This document shows, in pieces, positions 11,901 to 21,094 of a stretch of DNA of 64,000 nt. Position 1 is the first letter of the stretch; every line of letters starts with the position of its first letter. The DNA lies in contig NC_030679.2 in assembly GCF_000004195.4 (NCBI RefSeq), positions 152,803,153 to 152,867,152 of the forward strand, given 5' to 3'. The position numbers and the translations under genes are program-made. A model generated the notes under the pieces. It did no database searches. It was given only the letters and a program-made list of their open reading frames with translations, and was not told the DNA's origin. The stretch is from Xenopus tropicalis (lineage: Eukaryota > Chordata > Amphibia > Anura > Pipidae).

Positions 11901-14900
11901 AGGGAACCCCCTCTTACACAGACTAGAAGATAAGGAGAACTCCCTCCCCAAGAGGCTAGAAGAGGAAGGGAACCCCCTCTCACACAGACTAGAAGATAAG
12001 GAGAACTCCCTCCCCAAGAGGCTAGAAGAGGAAGGGAACCCCCTCTTACACAGAATAGAAGATAAGGAGAACTCCCTCCCCAAGAGGCTAGAAGGGAAAG
12101 GGAACCCCCTCTTACACAGACTAGAAGATAAGGAGAACTCCTTCCCCAAGAGGCTAGAAGGGAAAGGGAACCCCCTCTTACACAGAATAGAAGATAAGGA
12201 GAACTCCCTCCCCAAGAGGCTAGAAGGGAAAGGGAACCCCCTCTTACACAGAATAGAAGATAAGGAGAACTCCCTCCCCAAGAGGCTAGAAGGGTAAGGG
12301 AACCCCCTCTTACACAGAATAGAAGATAAGGAAAACTCCCTCCCCAAGAGGCTAGAAGAGGAAGGGAACCCCCAGTTACACAGACTAGAAGATAAGGAGA
12401 ACCCTCCCACAGAGACTAGAACATAAGAACCCCTGTTGCTACAGAGAATAGCAGGTAGGAAGGACTCCCCCTCCCAAAGATAATAAAGGTAACTGGGACA
12501 AGATTAAGTGGGGCAGCTGCAGAACATGAAAAACACGACAATAAAACAAAAACACAACAATAAACTGATTGTTGTTGGACGCAGAGACCCCATTTACCCC
12601 TCCGCACTTTCTCCCCCCTCTTTATTTCTCTTTCTCTTCAACTGCCACCTCTGACCCCTGCCTCCTGCTGCCGCCCCCCTCCCTTCTCTCCTTGTCTGTC
12701 TCTGCAGCGCTCTTCAATGTCATCCCGGTGGGTCTGCGCGTGGTGGCCATTCAGAGCTCAGCTTGTGGTCAGTACGTGGCAATGAATTCCGAAGGTCACC
12801 TGTACAGCTCCGTAAGCTCTTCCTCTTCTTCTCAATCCAACACAGCACATCCTCCTTCCCCCTCTCCCAATTTCACCTAGAAATACCCCCTTAGTCCCTC
12901 CTCCTTAAGTGTTAATGCACATTTACCCCTCTGTTACCCGTTCTAATCTAGTACTGCCACTTCTACCCTTATCCACAACCTGCCCACTGCTCCCTCCATC
13001 CCTCCATCCAACCCTGCACCATCTTCCTCCCTTCTATAATATCTACCGACCCACCCTAGATATCTTCCCTTCTATCCCACCCTAGAGATATCAGGAGAGC
13101 TGCCCAGTGGTGCCCCCTACCCTTCGTGTAAATAAATCAGGGGAGGAGTGAAAGCTTTGGGTATAAGATATTGGGGAAAGGAATGTAGAACCTAGAACCT
13201 GGGGTGGGGAAGCCACTATTAGGGGCAGATTTAAATTCAAGTGCTGTAGCCTAAAGCTCTACTGAGTGTAAGTCACCAGTGACACCCCACAAAGTACAGC
13301 AGTGATCCCCAACAAGTGGCTCGGGGGGCAATATGTTTATCACCAACCCCTTGGATGTTGCTCCCAGTGGCCCCAAAACAGGACCTGCTATAACCTGCCA
13401 GTCCAATTAGGGGCTACCAGTAGCCAATCACAGCCCCCAGGAATGTTTGGCATGCTTGTGTTGCTTCCCAAATGACTGTGACTTAGGGTTAAAATATGTT
13501 GGGGATCCCAGGTCTAGGGACCCAGACTGAGGTAAGTGCTGAGACCCTGTAGTGAAAGAGCTAAAATGACTATGGGCTTAAAGGTTCCATGATGCTTTGC
13601 TGCACTCAATTCCCACATTTGATCCAATAGAAAGGTCACTTACCTCTTAAAGAACCTCTGGTGCCAAAGTGGTGAGTTACCCCCTTGCTCTCTCTCTTGT
13701 AGCCCCACTTCACCGCCGAGTGTCAGTTTAAAGAGAGCGTCTTTGAGAATTACTTTGTCACCTACTCCTCCACCCTCTACCGCCAGCGGAGCTCCGGCCG
13801 GTGCTGGTACCTGGGCATATATAAAGATGGCCGAGCCATGGAGGGCAATAGGGTGAAGAGGCACCGCCCTGCGGCTCACTTTCTGCCCAAGCTCAGTGAA
13901 GGTGAGAAAATATGGGGCATCTGTGCAGTGGGAAGTGGGAAGGAGATTTGTAAAAACCTCTAATTCTGTATCTTGTGTTACCCTGTCCCCAAATTCCCCC
14001 TCGATTGTTTCTCTAAACCCCTTTCAACTCCATCTTCCTCCTCATCTACTTCCTCTTCCTGCTCTCATGAATCTACTCTTCCTCCCTTCCTTACCCCTGA
14101 TGTCTCTCTTATCTTCCTCTCCTTTCTACCCGCCATCTTTTCTTCTTCATTCTCACCTTCCTCACCCTTCTACCCGCCATCTTTACGTCTTCATTCTCAC
14201 CTTCCTCACCCTTCTACCCTGCCATCTTTACTTCTTGATTCCCACCTTCCTCACCCTTCTACCCGCCATCTTTACTTCTTTATTCTCACCTTCCTCACTT
14301 TTGTACCCCGCCATCTTTACTTCTTCATTCTCACCTTCCTCACCCTTCTACCCCGCCATCTTTACTTCTTCATTCCCACCTTCTTCACTTTTGTACCCCA
14401 CCATCTTTACTTCTTCATTCTCACCTTCCTCACTTTTGTACCCCGCCATCTTTACTTCTTCATTCTCACCTTCCTCACCCTTCTACCCCGCCATCTTTAC
14501 TTCTTTATTCTCACCTTCTTCACTTTTGTACCCTGCCATCTTTACTTCTTCATTCTCACCTTCCTCACTTTTGTACCCCGCCATCTTTACTTCTTCATTC
14601 TCACCTTCCTCACCCTTCTACCCCGCCATCTTTACTTCTTCATTCCCACCTTCCTCACTTTTGTACCCCGCCATCTTTACTTCTTCATTCTCACCTTCCT
14701 CACCCTTCTACCCCGCCATCTTTACTTCTTCCTTCTCACCCCTCTACCCCGCTATCTTAACTTCTTCATTCTCACCTTCCTCACCCTTCTACCCGCCATC
14801 TTTTCTTCTTCATTCTCACCTTCCTCACCCTTCTACCCTGCCATCTTTACGTCTTCATTCTCACCTTCCTCACCCTTCTACCCCGCCATCTTTACTTCTT

Positions 14901-15970
14901 CATTCTCACCTTCCTCACCCTTCTACCCGCCATCTTTTCTTCTTCATTCTCACCTCCTCACCCTTCTACCCTGCCATCTTTACGTCTTCATTCTCACCTT
15001 CCTCACCCTTCTACCCCGCCATCTTTACGTCTTCATTCTCACCTTCCTCACCCTTCTACCCCGCCATCTTTACGTCTTCATTCTCACCTTCCTCACCCTT
15101 CTACCCCACCATCTTTACTTCTTTATTCTCACCTTCCTCACCCTTCTACCCCACCATCTTTACTTCTTTATTCTCACCTTCCTCACCCTTCTACCCGCCA
15201 TCTTTACGTCTTCATTCCCACCTTCCTCACCCTTCTACCCCGCCATCTTTACTTCTTTATTCTCACCTTCCTCACCCTTCTACCCGCCATCTTTACGTCT
15301 TCATTCTCACCTTCCTCACCCTTCTACCCCGCCATCTTTACGTCTTCATTCTCACCTTCCTCACCCTTCTACCCCACCATCTTTACTTCTTTATTCTCAC
15401 TTTCCTCACCCTTCTACCCCACCATCTTCTTCATTCTCACCTTCCTCACCCTTCTACCCCGCCATCTTACTTCTTCATTCTCACCTTCCTCACCCTTCTA
15501 CCCCGCCATCTTTACTTCTTCATTCTCACCTTCCTCACCCTTCCACTCCACCATCTTTAATTCTTCATTCTGACCTTCATCACCCTTCCAACCCGCCATC
15601 TTTATTTCTTCATTCTCACCTTCCTCACCCTTTCACCCCGCCATCTTTACTTCTTCATTCTCACCTTCTTCTCCCTTCTACCCCACCATCTTCTTCATTC
15701 TCAATATCCAACAAAATTCTCTTCCTTAATCTCTGCCTTTGCATTACATTTGCACCTCTCCCAACTGCTCATTCTCATTTGCCTCCCCTTGCCGCTGTGC
15801 CCTTCTGCTTCCCTCTCACATTCTCCAACACCCCCCAATCTGTGCCTGCCCCCCTGACTTCTCTTACAGTTGCACTTTATAAAGAACCCTCTTTACATGA
15901 TGTGGTTAAAGCATCTCCAAAAAGAAGACTGACCCCAAAACCCAGCGCCAGGCTCAGGGGGGCACGGTGA
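8798..15970 (+). CDS. fgf11: Fibroblast growth factor 11 (FHF3), whole spliced gene, 5 exons, 235 aa
   Basis: This spliced CDS joins 8798-8990, 9614-9724, 12708-12811, 13703-13901 and 15870-15970, 708 bp in all, and all junctions keep frame. The N-terminus [17 protein letters not shown] is the A-type start of fibroblast growth factor homologous factors. Exons 2-4 encode the beta-trefoil core (for example [14 protein letters not shown] and AAHFLPKL). FHFs are intracellular, lack a secretion signal, and bind the C-terminal tail of voltage-gated sodium channels; the A-type N-terminus acts as a long-term inactivation particle (family knowledge). Exon sizes 111, 104 and 199 match those I recall for the family. 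Human FGF11 is 225 aa. Choice over FGF12/13/14 rests on [31 protein letters not shown] and chrnb1 lying downstream. The final Tyr of the FGF signature is Phe here. Confidence 0.96.
8991..9613 (+). other. fgf11: fgf11 intron 1
   Basis: This short GT-AG intron is C-rich, with homopolymer C runs near 9357 and 9556 and a brief GTGAGTGAGTGT tract. Frames of 60-144 codons across it have no conserved content. No RNA gene was seen. Confidence 0.8.
9614..9724 (+). CDS. fgf11: fgf11 exon 2 (111 bp)
   Basis: The acceptor is CATAG|AGCCTCAG and the donor TACA|GTGAGT. It encodes [11 protein letters not shown], then [14 protein letters not shown], the first beta-trefoil strands. Both ends are phase 1. The usual Cys-Arg-Gln before GFYLQ in FHFs reads Ser-Arg-Val here. 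Confidence 0.95.
9790..11245. repeat. Degenerate ~205-bp tandem repeat in fgf11 intron 2
   Basis: The phrases GAGGTTGGTCACAATC and AGAACAACCTAGACTAAACC recur about every 205 bp (GTTGG at about 9811, 10014, 10138, 10347, 10536 and 11064), with one short 124-bp copy. Divergence between copies is much higher than in other arrays here, so this is an older array. A MITE interrupts it at 10721-11048. The next 400 bp (11246-11650) are low-copy intron with no feature seen. Confidence 0.85.
10721..11048. mobile_element. 328-bp MITE with GGCCATACA terminal inverted repeats
   Basis: The left end TTAAAGTGGCCATACATG and the right end GTGTATGGCCACCTTTA are inverted copies of each other over about 17 bp. 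The element splits a unit of the surrounding 205-bp repeat (CTAGACTTA/GAGGTAG in intact units), so insertion is directly visible. The duplicated target looks like TTA, perhaps TTAA with one change, so PIF/Harbinger-like or Kolobok/T2-like origins are both possible. No transposase is encoded. Confidence 0.8.
11650..12425. repeat. 66-bp minisatellite in fgf11 intron 2, about 11.5 copies
   Basis: Units contain CTCCCTCCCCAAGAGGCTAG and GAACCCCCTCTTACACAGA. The period of 66 bp equals 22 codons, so frames stay open on both strands (222 and 301 codons) without coding meaning. Variant positions include GAAGGGAAAGGG versus GAAGAGGAAGGG. The remaining 280 bp to exon 3 hold only a polypyrimidine-rich acceptor region. 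Confidence 0.95.
12708..12811 (+). CDS. fgf11: fgf11 exon 3 (104 bp)
   Basis: The acceptor is TCTGCAG|CGCTC and the donor AGCTCC|GTAAGC. It encodes [16 protein letters not shown] and then [15 protein letters not shown], the strongly conserved centre of the FHF trefoil. It starts in phase 1 and ends in phase 0. Confidence 0.96.
13300..13511. mobile_element. hAT-type non-autonomous element in fgf11 intron 3
   Basis: It begins CAGTGATCCCCAAC and ends with the inverted GTTGGGGATCCCAG. The interior has CCCCTTGGATGTTGCTCCCA and GCCAATCACAGCCC, which I recognise from an abundant Xenopus hAT-like dispersed family; this copy is internally shortened. A clean 8-bp target duplication was not found, so it is probably old. 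The rest of intron 3 (12812-13702) is low-copy with nothing recognised. Confidence 0.75.
13703..13901 (+). CDS. fgf11: fgf11 exon 4 (199 bp)
   Basis: The acceptor is CTTGTAG|CCCCAC and the donor GTGAAG|GTGAGA. It encodes [32 protein letters not shown], then [19 protein letters not shown]. The FGF signature (G-x-L through E-x6-Y) is present except that its last Tyr is Phe. KRHRPAAHF replaces the KKTK-type linker usual in FHFs. Confidence 0.96.
14110..15715. repeat. 45-bp pyrimidine-rich minisatellite in fgf11 intron 4
   Basis: Units contain CTACCCCGCCATCTTTAC and TTCTCACCTTCCTCACC, about 36 copies. Two alternating forms exist, CACCCTTCTACC and CACTTTTGTACC. The plus strand is overwhelmingly C/T. 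The 45-bp unit is a multiple of three without stops, producing false frames of 554 and 665 codons, the second of which runs into the real exon 5 frame. Confidence 0.95.
15870..15970 (+). CDS. fgf11: fgf11 exon 5 (C-terminus and stop)
   Basis: The acceptor is CTTACAG|TTGCAC. It encodes [19 protein letters not shown] and a basic tail ending LRGAR, then TGA at 15968-15970. The YKEPSLHDV motif is diagnostic of FHF C-termini. Intron 4 upstream is nearly filled by the 45-bp array. Confidence 0.95.
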
Positions 15971-16315
15971 AGAGGGCATGAAAGAAGGTGAAGGCCAGAA
16001 TATACACCAGTAACCACCAGGATGAGAATGGGGAGGATGCAGGACTTGCTGATGAGACTGAGATCCATGGAGAAGTAAATGTGCCATATTGGGGAAGGAC
16101 TTTAGGTATAAAGACTGAATGTGGTTAATGGCGGAGACCTTGGCTTTGTGCTTATCTCTTTCTTTCAAACCTTCTCTGAGAATTTTAAGATCAGATCCCA
16201 CTAGCACTGGACCTGCCTCTGGCGCTGACATGGACCAATGTGGCACCCATAGGGCTTCTTCTGCTCCCTCCTCTTGGCCTTGTACTTGGGAATCAGAACT
16301 TTACCTCTTGGACTG

Positions 16316-16610
16316 AAACAACCTCCACAGACTTGCATTGTGGGACATCTCATGGAACTTGAGACTATACCTCTAGGACTGATACACCTTACCCAGACTT
16401 GCATTGTGGGACATCTCATGGAACTTGGGACTATACCTCTAGGACTGATACACCTTACCCAGACTTGCATTGTGGGACATCTCATGGAACTTGGGACTAT
16501 ACCTCTAGGACTGATACACCTTACCCAGACTTGCATTGTGGGACATCTCATGGAACTTGGGACTATACCTCTAGGACTGATACACCTTACACAGACTTGC
16601 ATTGTGGGAA
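16316..16610. repeat. 66-bp tandem repeat in fgf11 3' UTR, about 4.5 copies
   Basis: Units contain ACTTGCATTGTGGGACATCT followed by CATGGAACTTGGGACTATAC and CTCTAGGACTGATACACC. A decayed continuation runs to about 16830. Open frames on both strands (143 and 171 codons) arise from the 22-codon period. Confidence 0.9.
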
Positions 16611-16839
16611 AACTTATGAAACTTTGGAATCTACCTTTAGGACTGCATTGGGGGAAACTAAAGGAACTTGGGAGATTACCTTTGGGAACTATACAACTTA
16701 CATAGAGGTGCATCATGGGAAAACTTATAGAACTTGGGGGTTATCCTCTAGGATTGCTACTGTTTACAAAAACTTGAATTGTTGGGGGAAAATGAAAGAA
16801 TTTTGGATTCTTCCTCTTGGACTAATACACCTCACACAG

Positions 16840-17335
16840 AGTTGCATCATGGGAAGTCAAGGAACATGGAAGTCAACTTAGACAGAGTTGCATCATGGGA
16901 AATTCAAGGAACATGGGAAACAACTTAGACAGAGTTGCATCATGGGAAATTCAAGGAACATGGGAAACAACTTAGACAGAGTTGCATCATGGGAAACTAA
17001 AGGAACATGGGAGTCAACTTACACAGAGTTGCATCATGGGAAAGTCAAGGAACATGGGAGTCAATTAGACAGATTGCATCATGGGAAAGTCAAGGAACAT
17101 GGGAGTCAACTTAGACAGAGTTGCATCATGGGAAAGTCAAGGAACATGGGAGTCAACTTACACAGAGTTGCATCATGGGAAAGTCAAGGAACATGGGAGT
17201 CAATTAGACAGATTGCATCATGGGAAAGTCAAGGAACATGGGAGTCAACTTAGAGTTGCATCATGGGAAAGTCAAGGAACATGGGAGTCAACTTACACAG
17301 AGTTGCATCATGGGAAAGTCAAGGATCATGGGAGA
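16840..17335. repeat. ~47-bp tandem repeat in fgf11 3' UTR, about 10 copies
   Basis: Units contain GTTGCATCATGGGAAAGTCA then AGGAACATGGGAGTCAACTT. The layout (TTGCAT, GGGA, GGAAC) parallels the preceding 66-bp repeat, so the two arrays probably share an ancestral unit. Some units lack a few bases (TAGACAGATTGCAT). Confidence 0.9.
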
Positions 17336-17829
17336 CTCTCTTGGCCCAATACTTACACAGAGGAACCCTCACGAAACTTGGGACTATACCTCTAGGACTG
17401 ATACAATGTATGTAACTTTGTACCCCTCCAATGAATTCAGGGAAGTCTGAGCTTCAGCCCTAGGACAGTGCCCGGTGGGACGATGGACTTTACCTCTAGG
17501 ACTTTATTGTGACGTTTGTTGGATTTATATCTGTACCTCAAGGAATCAGGAGCCCCTATGTGCCAGGTTTGGGGACCCCTGCCTATATCTATATATAAAT
17601 ATACCCTTATGTTACTATGCATCTAATGATATATAGAGACAAGCCCTGGGGCATCAGCATTTACCCCTAGAGATAGATAAAGCAATAATGATTCTGTACT
17701 GTGTTTCTACCCCAGCCATATGGGGAGGGGGGCAAATATCAATATCCGTGTATATTTATATAGTGATGGGAACATATATAACCGTTGCACCCTCTAATCC
17801 TTGTGCTTCCACGCAGGATCTTTGTAGCC

Positions 17830-17835
17830 AATAAA
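17830..17835 (+). promoter_or_regulatory. fgf11: AATAAA, possible proximal poly(A) signal for fgf11
   Basis: AATAAA occurs in GCCAATAAATGCCCC about 1.86 kb after the stop. The downstream GT-rich element is weak, so it is less convincing than the distal signal. Confidence 0.35.
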
Positions 17836-18544
17836 TGCCCCAATCAGCGGGGGCAGGACAGCCGGGAAATTCTTCCTTTAAAGGGGAAGTAAAACGTAGG
17901 GTCCTTTTAGCCTATTAAACTAAGGGCTGCGCCGTCATTTCATTTCAACCACCAAACCTTTGGGGGCGCTGTTCTGCACAGCCCTGGGGGGAAGCACTAG
18001 CAGTTGGCCACCTCTGGTGAGAAATGGTACTGCAACTAATAATCTATAAATGCATTTCTAGAAGTGCCCCCCAGAGGCCGCATTTACCCCATCACTTCTA
18101 GCAACAGGAATCTGATTGGCCATGTAGCCGAACAGCTCAGTGTAACTCGCGGAGCAATAACCCCACACTGTGAGTGAGCATGCCCAGTTAGCCACTTGGC
18201 CGCCCAGGTTATAGGTCTGTAAGAGCGGAATGTGCTGATACCCCCCCAGGCCAATAAGCAGCACCAGCATAACCCAAGGGAAGTGGGAGTAGAATCAGCA
18301 CATCTTATTGGACTGTGAAGGATGATGGGAGATGTAGTCCAAGAGCAGCTGCTAGGCCTCGGCTTGGTGTAAAGGGCAAGTAACCCGTATTACATGGCAC
18401 GGGAAACGCCTCACCATCTCATCTTTGTCCCCTCTATAGACCCCCCATGGATACTCCCAGCATGCTCAGGGGTCGCCACAATGTTCAGCCTGATAGGAAA
18501 TGTTCTGAGCCACGTTTATCAGAACCAGATCCGATTGGCACCTC

Positions 18545-18550
18545 AATAAA
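18545..18550 (+). promoter_or_regulatory. fgf11: AATAAA, likely fgf11 poly(A) signal
   Basis: CTCAATAAAGAT is followed about 30 bp later by GGCGTTGTTTGTTTGGGG, a classic G/T-rich downstream element. This is the best candidate end of the fgf11 transcript. Confidence 0.65.
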
Positions 18551-18570
18551 GATACAATTTCATTATATAA

Positions 18571-18892
18571 ACCACTCGGGGGCGTTGTTTGTTTGGGGGA
18601 GGGGTGTAATGGTAGTGGGGGTGGGGTTGTTCTTTATTTGGCCTATAAATGCTGTACGTTGAGTTCCAGCCAGGGTGGGGGAGGAGCCTAAATAATCCAT
18701 AATATTAATAGTCACTTCTGGTTGGGCCCTTTTTTATAGGTGGGCGGGGACTGAATTCTGCCCCAAATGCACTAACTGGGGGCATATCAGAACCTGCACC
18801 CTCTGGGGGTGCCCCACCCTACCCCCCAGTCCAACATGGCCGCAGTGTGAGCATCTGTGGCCTGGGGGGGCCAGGAAACAGAGAATTAACCC
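18571..18892. other. Low-copy intergenic sequence
   Basis: It holds G-rich tracts, CCTATAAATGC near 18641 and CCAACATGGCCGCAG near 18832 (a YY1-like word). No exon was recognised. Confidence 0.4.
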
Positions 18893-20176
18893 AAAGCGGG
18901 GGCAACATGACCCAAAGCAGGGGGGCAACATGACCCAAAGCAGGCGGGCAACATGACCCAAAGAAGGGGGGCAACATGACCAAAAGAAGTGGGGGCAACA
19001 TGACCCAAAGCAGGGGGGCAACATGACCCAAAGCAGGGGGGCAACATGACCCAAAGAAGTGGGGGCAACATGACCCAAAGCAGGGGGGCAACATGACCCA
19101 AAGCAGGGGGGCAACATGACCCAAAGAAGTGGGGGCAACATGACCCAAAGAAGGGGGGCAACATGACCCAAAGAAGTGGGGGCAACATGACCCAAAGCAG
19201 GGGGGCAACATGACCCAAAGCAGGGGGGCAACATGACCCAAAGCAGGGGGGCGACATGACCCAAAGAAGTGGGGGCAACATGACCCAAAGCGCAGGGGGG
19301 CAACATGACCCAAAGAAGGGGGGCAACATGACCCAAAGAAGGGGGGCAACATGACCCAAAGAAGGGGGGCAACATGACCCAAAGCAGTGGGGCAACATGA
19401 CCCAAAGCAGGGGGGCAACATGACCCAAAGAAGGGGGGCAACATGACCAAAGAAGGGGGCAACATGACCCAAAGCAGGGGGGCAACATGACCCAAAGAAG
19501 TGGGGGCAACATGACCCAAAGCAGGGGGGGCAACATGACCCAAAGCAGGGGGGCAACATGACCCAAAGAAGGGGGGCAACATGACCCAAAGAAGGGGGGC
19601 AACATGACCCAAAGCAGGGGGGCAACATGACCCAAAGAAGGGGGGCAACATGACCCAAAGAAGGGGGGCAACATGACCCAAAGCAGGGGGGCAACATGAC
19701 CCAAAGAAGTGGGGGCAACATGACCCAAAGCAGGGGGGCAACATGACCCAAAGAAGTGGGGGCAACATGACCAAAAGCAGGGGGGCAACATGACCCAAAG
19801 CAGGGGGGGCAACATGACCCAAAGAAGTGGGGGCAACATGACCAAAAGCAGGGGGCAACATGACCCAAAGAAGGGGGGCAACATGACCCAAAGCAGGGGG
19901 GCAAGATGACCCAAAGAAGGGGGCACATGACCCAAAGAAGGGGGGGCAACATGACCCAAAGCAGGGGGGCAACATGACCCAAAGCAGGGGGGCAACATGA
20001 CCCAAAGCAGGGGGGCAACATGACCCAAAGAAGGGGGGCAACATGACCCAAAGCAGGGGGGGCAACATGACCCAAAGCAGGGGGCAAACATGACCAAAAG
20101 CAGGGGGGCAACATGACCCAAAGCAGGGGGCAAACATGACCAAAAGCAGGGGGGCAACATGACCCAAGGCAGGAGG
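18893..20176. repeat. 23-bp minisatellite, about 55 copies
   Basis: Units read AACATGACCCAAAGCAGGGG plus GGC; AGCAGG alternates with AGAAGTGG and AGAAGG. All three minus-strand frames are open for 447-498 codons because no phase of the unit contains a stop. This is not coding. Each unit carries one TGACCC hexamer and one G-run. Confidence 0.95.
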
Positions 20177-21094
20177 GCAACACACAGGGCATCCCTACCA
20201 TATAACAGTATAATAATAACATTACCCACTGAAACTGGGGGCCCCTATTAATGCAGTTCTCGGGCCCCAGTGAATCTGTTTGTCCCTGCTGGGTTTGCCC
20301 CCCATGAATGCACACTAATTGCCCCTGGCTGCATCAGTCCTGTCCTTGCTGCGGGCACCCTGGCACCCCCCCAGCTGTTGGCAGGGAAACTATTGCTGCA
20401 ACATGGCGGGCACCGTGCCAGGCTCCTCGGCTCCTTGGCAGGAATTGCACTCGGATCCACTGCATAAAGGTGAACCCACCCTGCCCCTCCCCCCGCCTCT
20501 CCCAGGGCTCCGAGGGGTTAATACTCTGCCCCCCCTCCCTGCCAGACTGGCGCATTACTGTGACTTTCATGGAAAGGTCTCCCGCTCTGTCAGGGGAAAA
20601 CTGTCAATCAAAAGGGCAGACGAGGCTCGGCAGAGAGGAGTCACTGCATTGGCCGCACCGTATAGTGATACCAAGTACAACCTGCAGTAACTGCCACTTA
20701 TAGTTCAGCTACAAAGCGGCTCAATGGCACAGACTGTTCCACCTGGAACCCTCCCATTCGCTGGGCCCCCAGATTCTGCCACCAATCACAGTTATTGGTT
20801 CCTAAACAAACTCCCCCTAGCAACAAGCTGTGGGCAGAGCGACAGGTGAATGGGAATTGCCTCACAGGTTCCTCTGCCCGGGGGCAATAAGTATGGCACC
20901 CAGACAGGAATGGAAGGGAACAGATACAGAGACGGCTGTGAATGGGGGGGGGGGGGAGGGCAGAAAGAGCTGGGGGGCAGCAGAACCCAATGAGAAACTC
21001 GCAGGGGTAAATGTATTATAGACTAATAGGCGTGAGAGATGACACAGTAGATAGAAGTCAAGGGGCCACCATTTAACCTTTGGGGGTGGTAATA
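20177..21094. other. Low-copy island between two large arrays
   Basis: About 0.9 kb of non-repetitive, fairly GC-rich sequence. It contains CAACATGGCGGGCACC (20400-20415, a good YY1-type site), CCAATCACAG near 20782, an E-box CAGGTG near 20842 and a G-run near 20945. Overlapping frames of 62-131 codons show no recognisable product. It could be a regulatory island, but nothing proves it. Confidence 0.4.

Larger units (their letters stand above)
15971..18570 (+). other. fgf11: Probable fgf11 3' UTR
   Basis: From the stop to a strong poly(A) signal at 18545 no other plus-strand exon is seen. It includes two tandem arrays (16316-16610 and 16840-17335) that would lie in the mature mRNA. GGATGATGGGAGATGTAGTC at 18320-18339 resembles a ZNF143/THAP11 motif on the minus strand. 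Minus-strand frames near 15.9-16.3 kb contain short basic and hydrophobic stretches of uncertain meaning. Confidence 0.6.

Noticed and set aside
13896..15970. ORFs of 554 and 665 codons on the plus strand of fgf11 intron 4
   Set aside because: The 45-bp repeat is stop-free and in frame. The longer ORF merely merges with the genuine exon 5 reading frame through the intron.
17878..17890. TTAAAGGGGAAGT as the left end of a T2/Kolobok-type MITE
   Set aside because: It resembles such termini, but no matching inverted right end was found nearby.
18734..20315. Minus-strand ORFs of 447-498 codons (Cys-Pro-Pro, Gly-His-Val-Ala repeats)
   Set aside because: They are an artefact of the 23-bp repeat being open in all minus phases.
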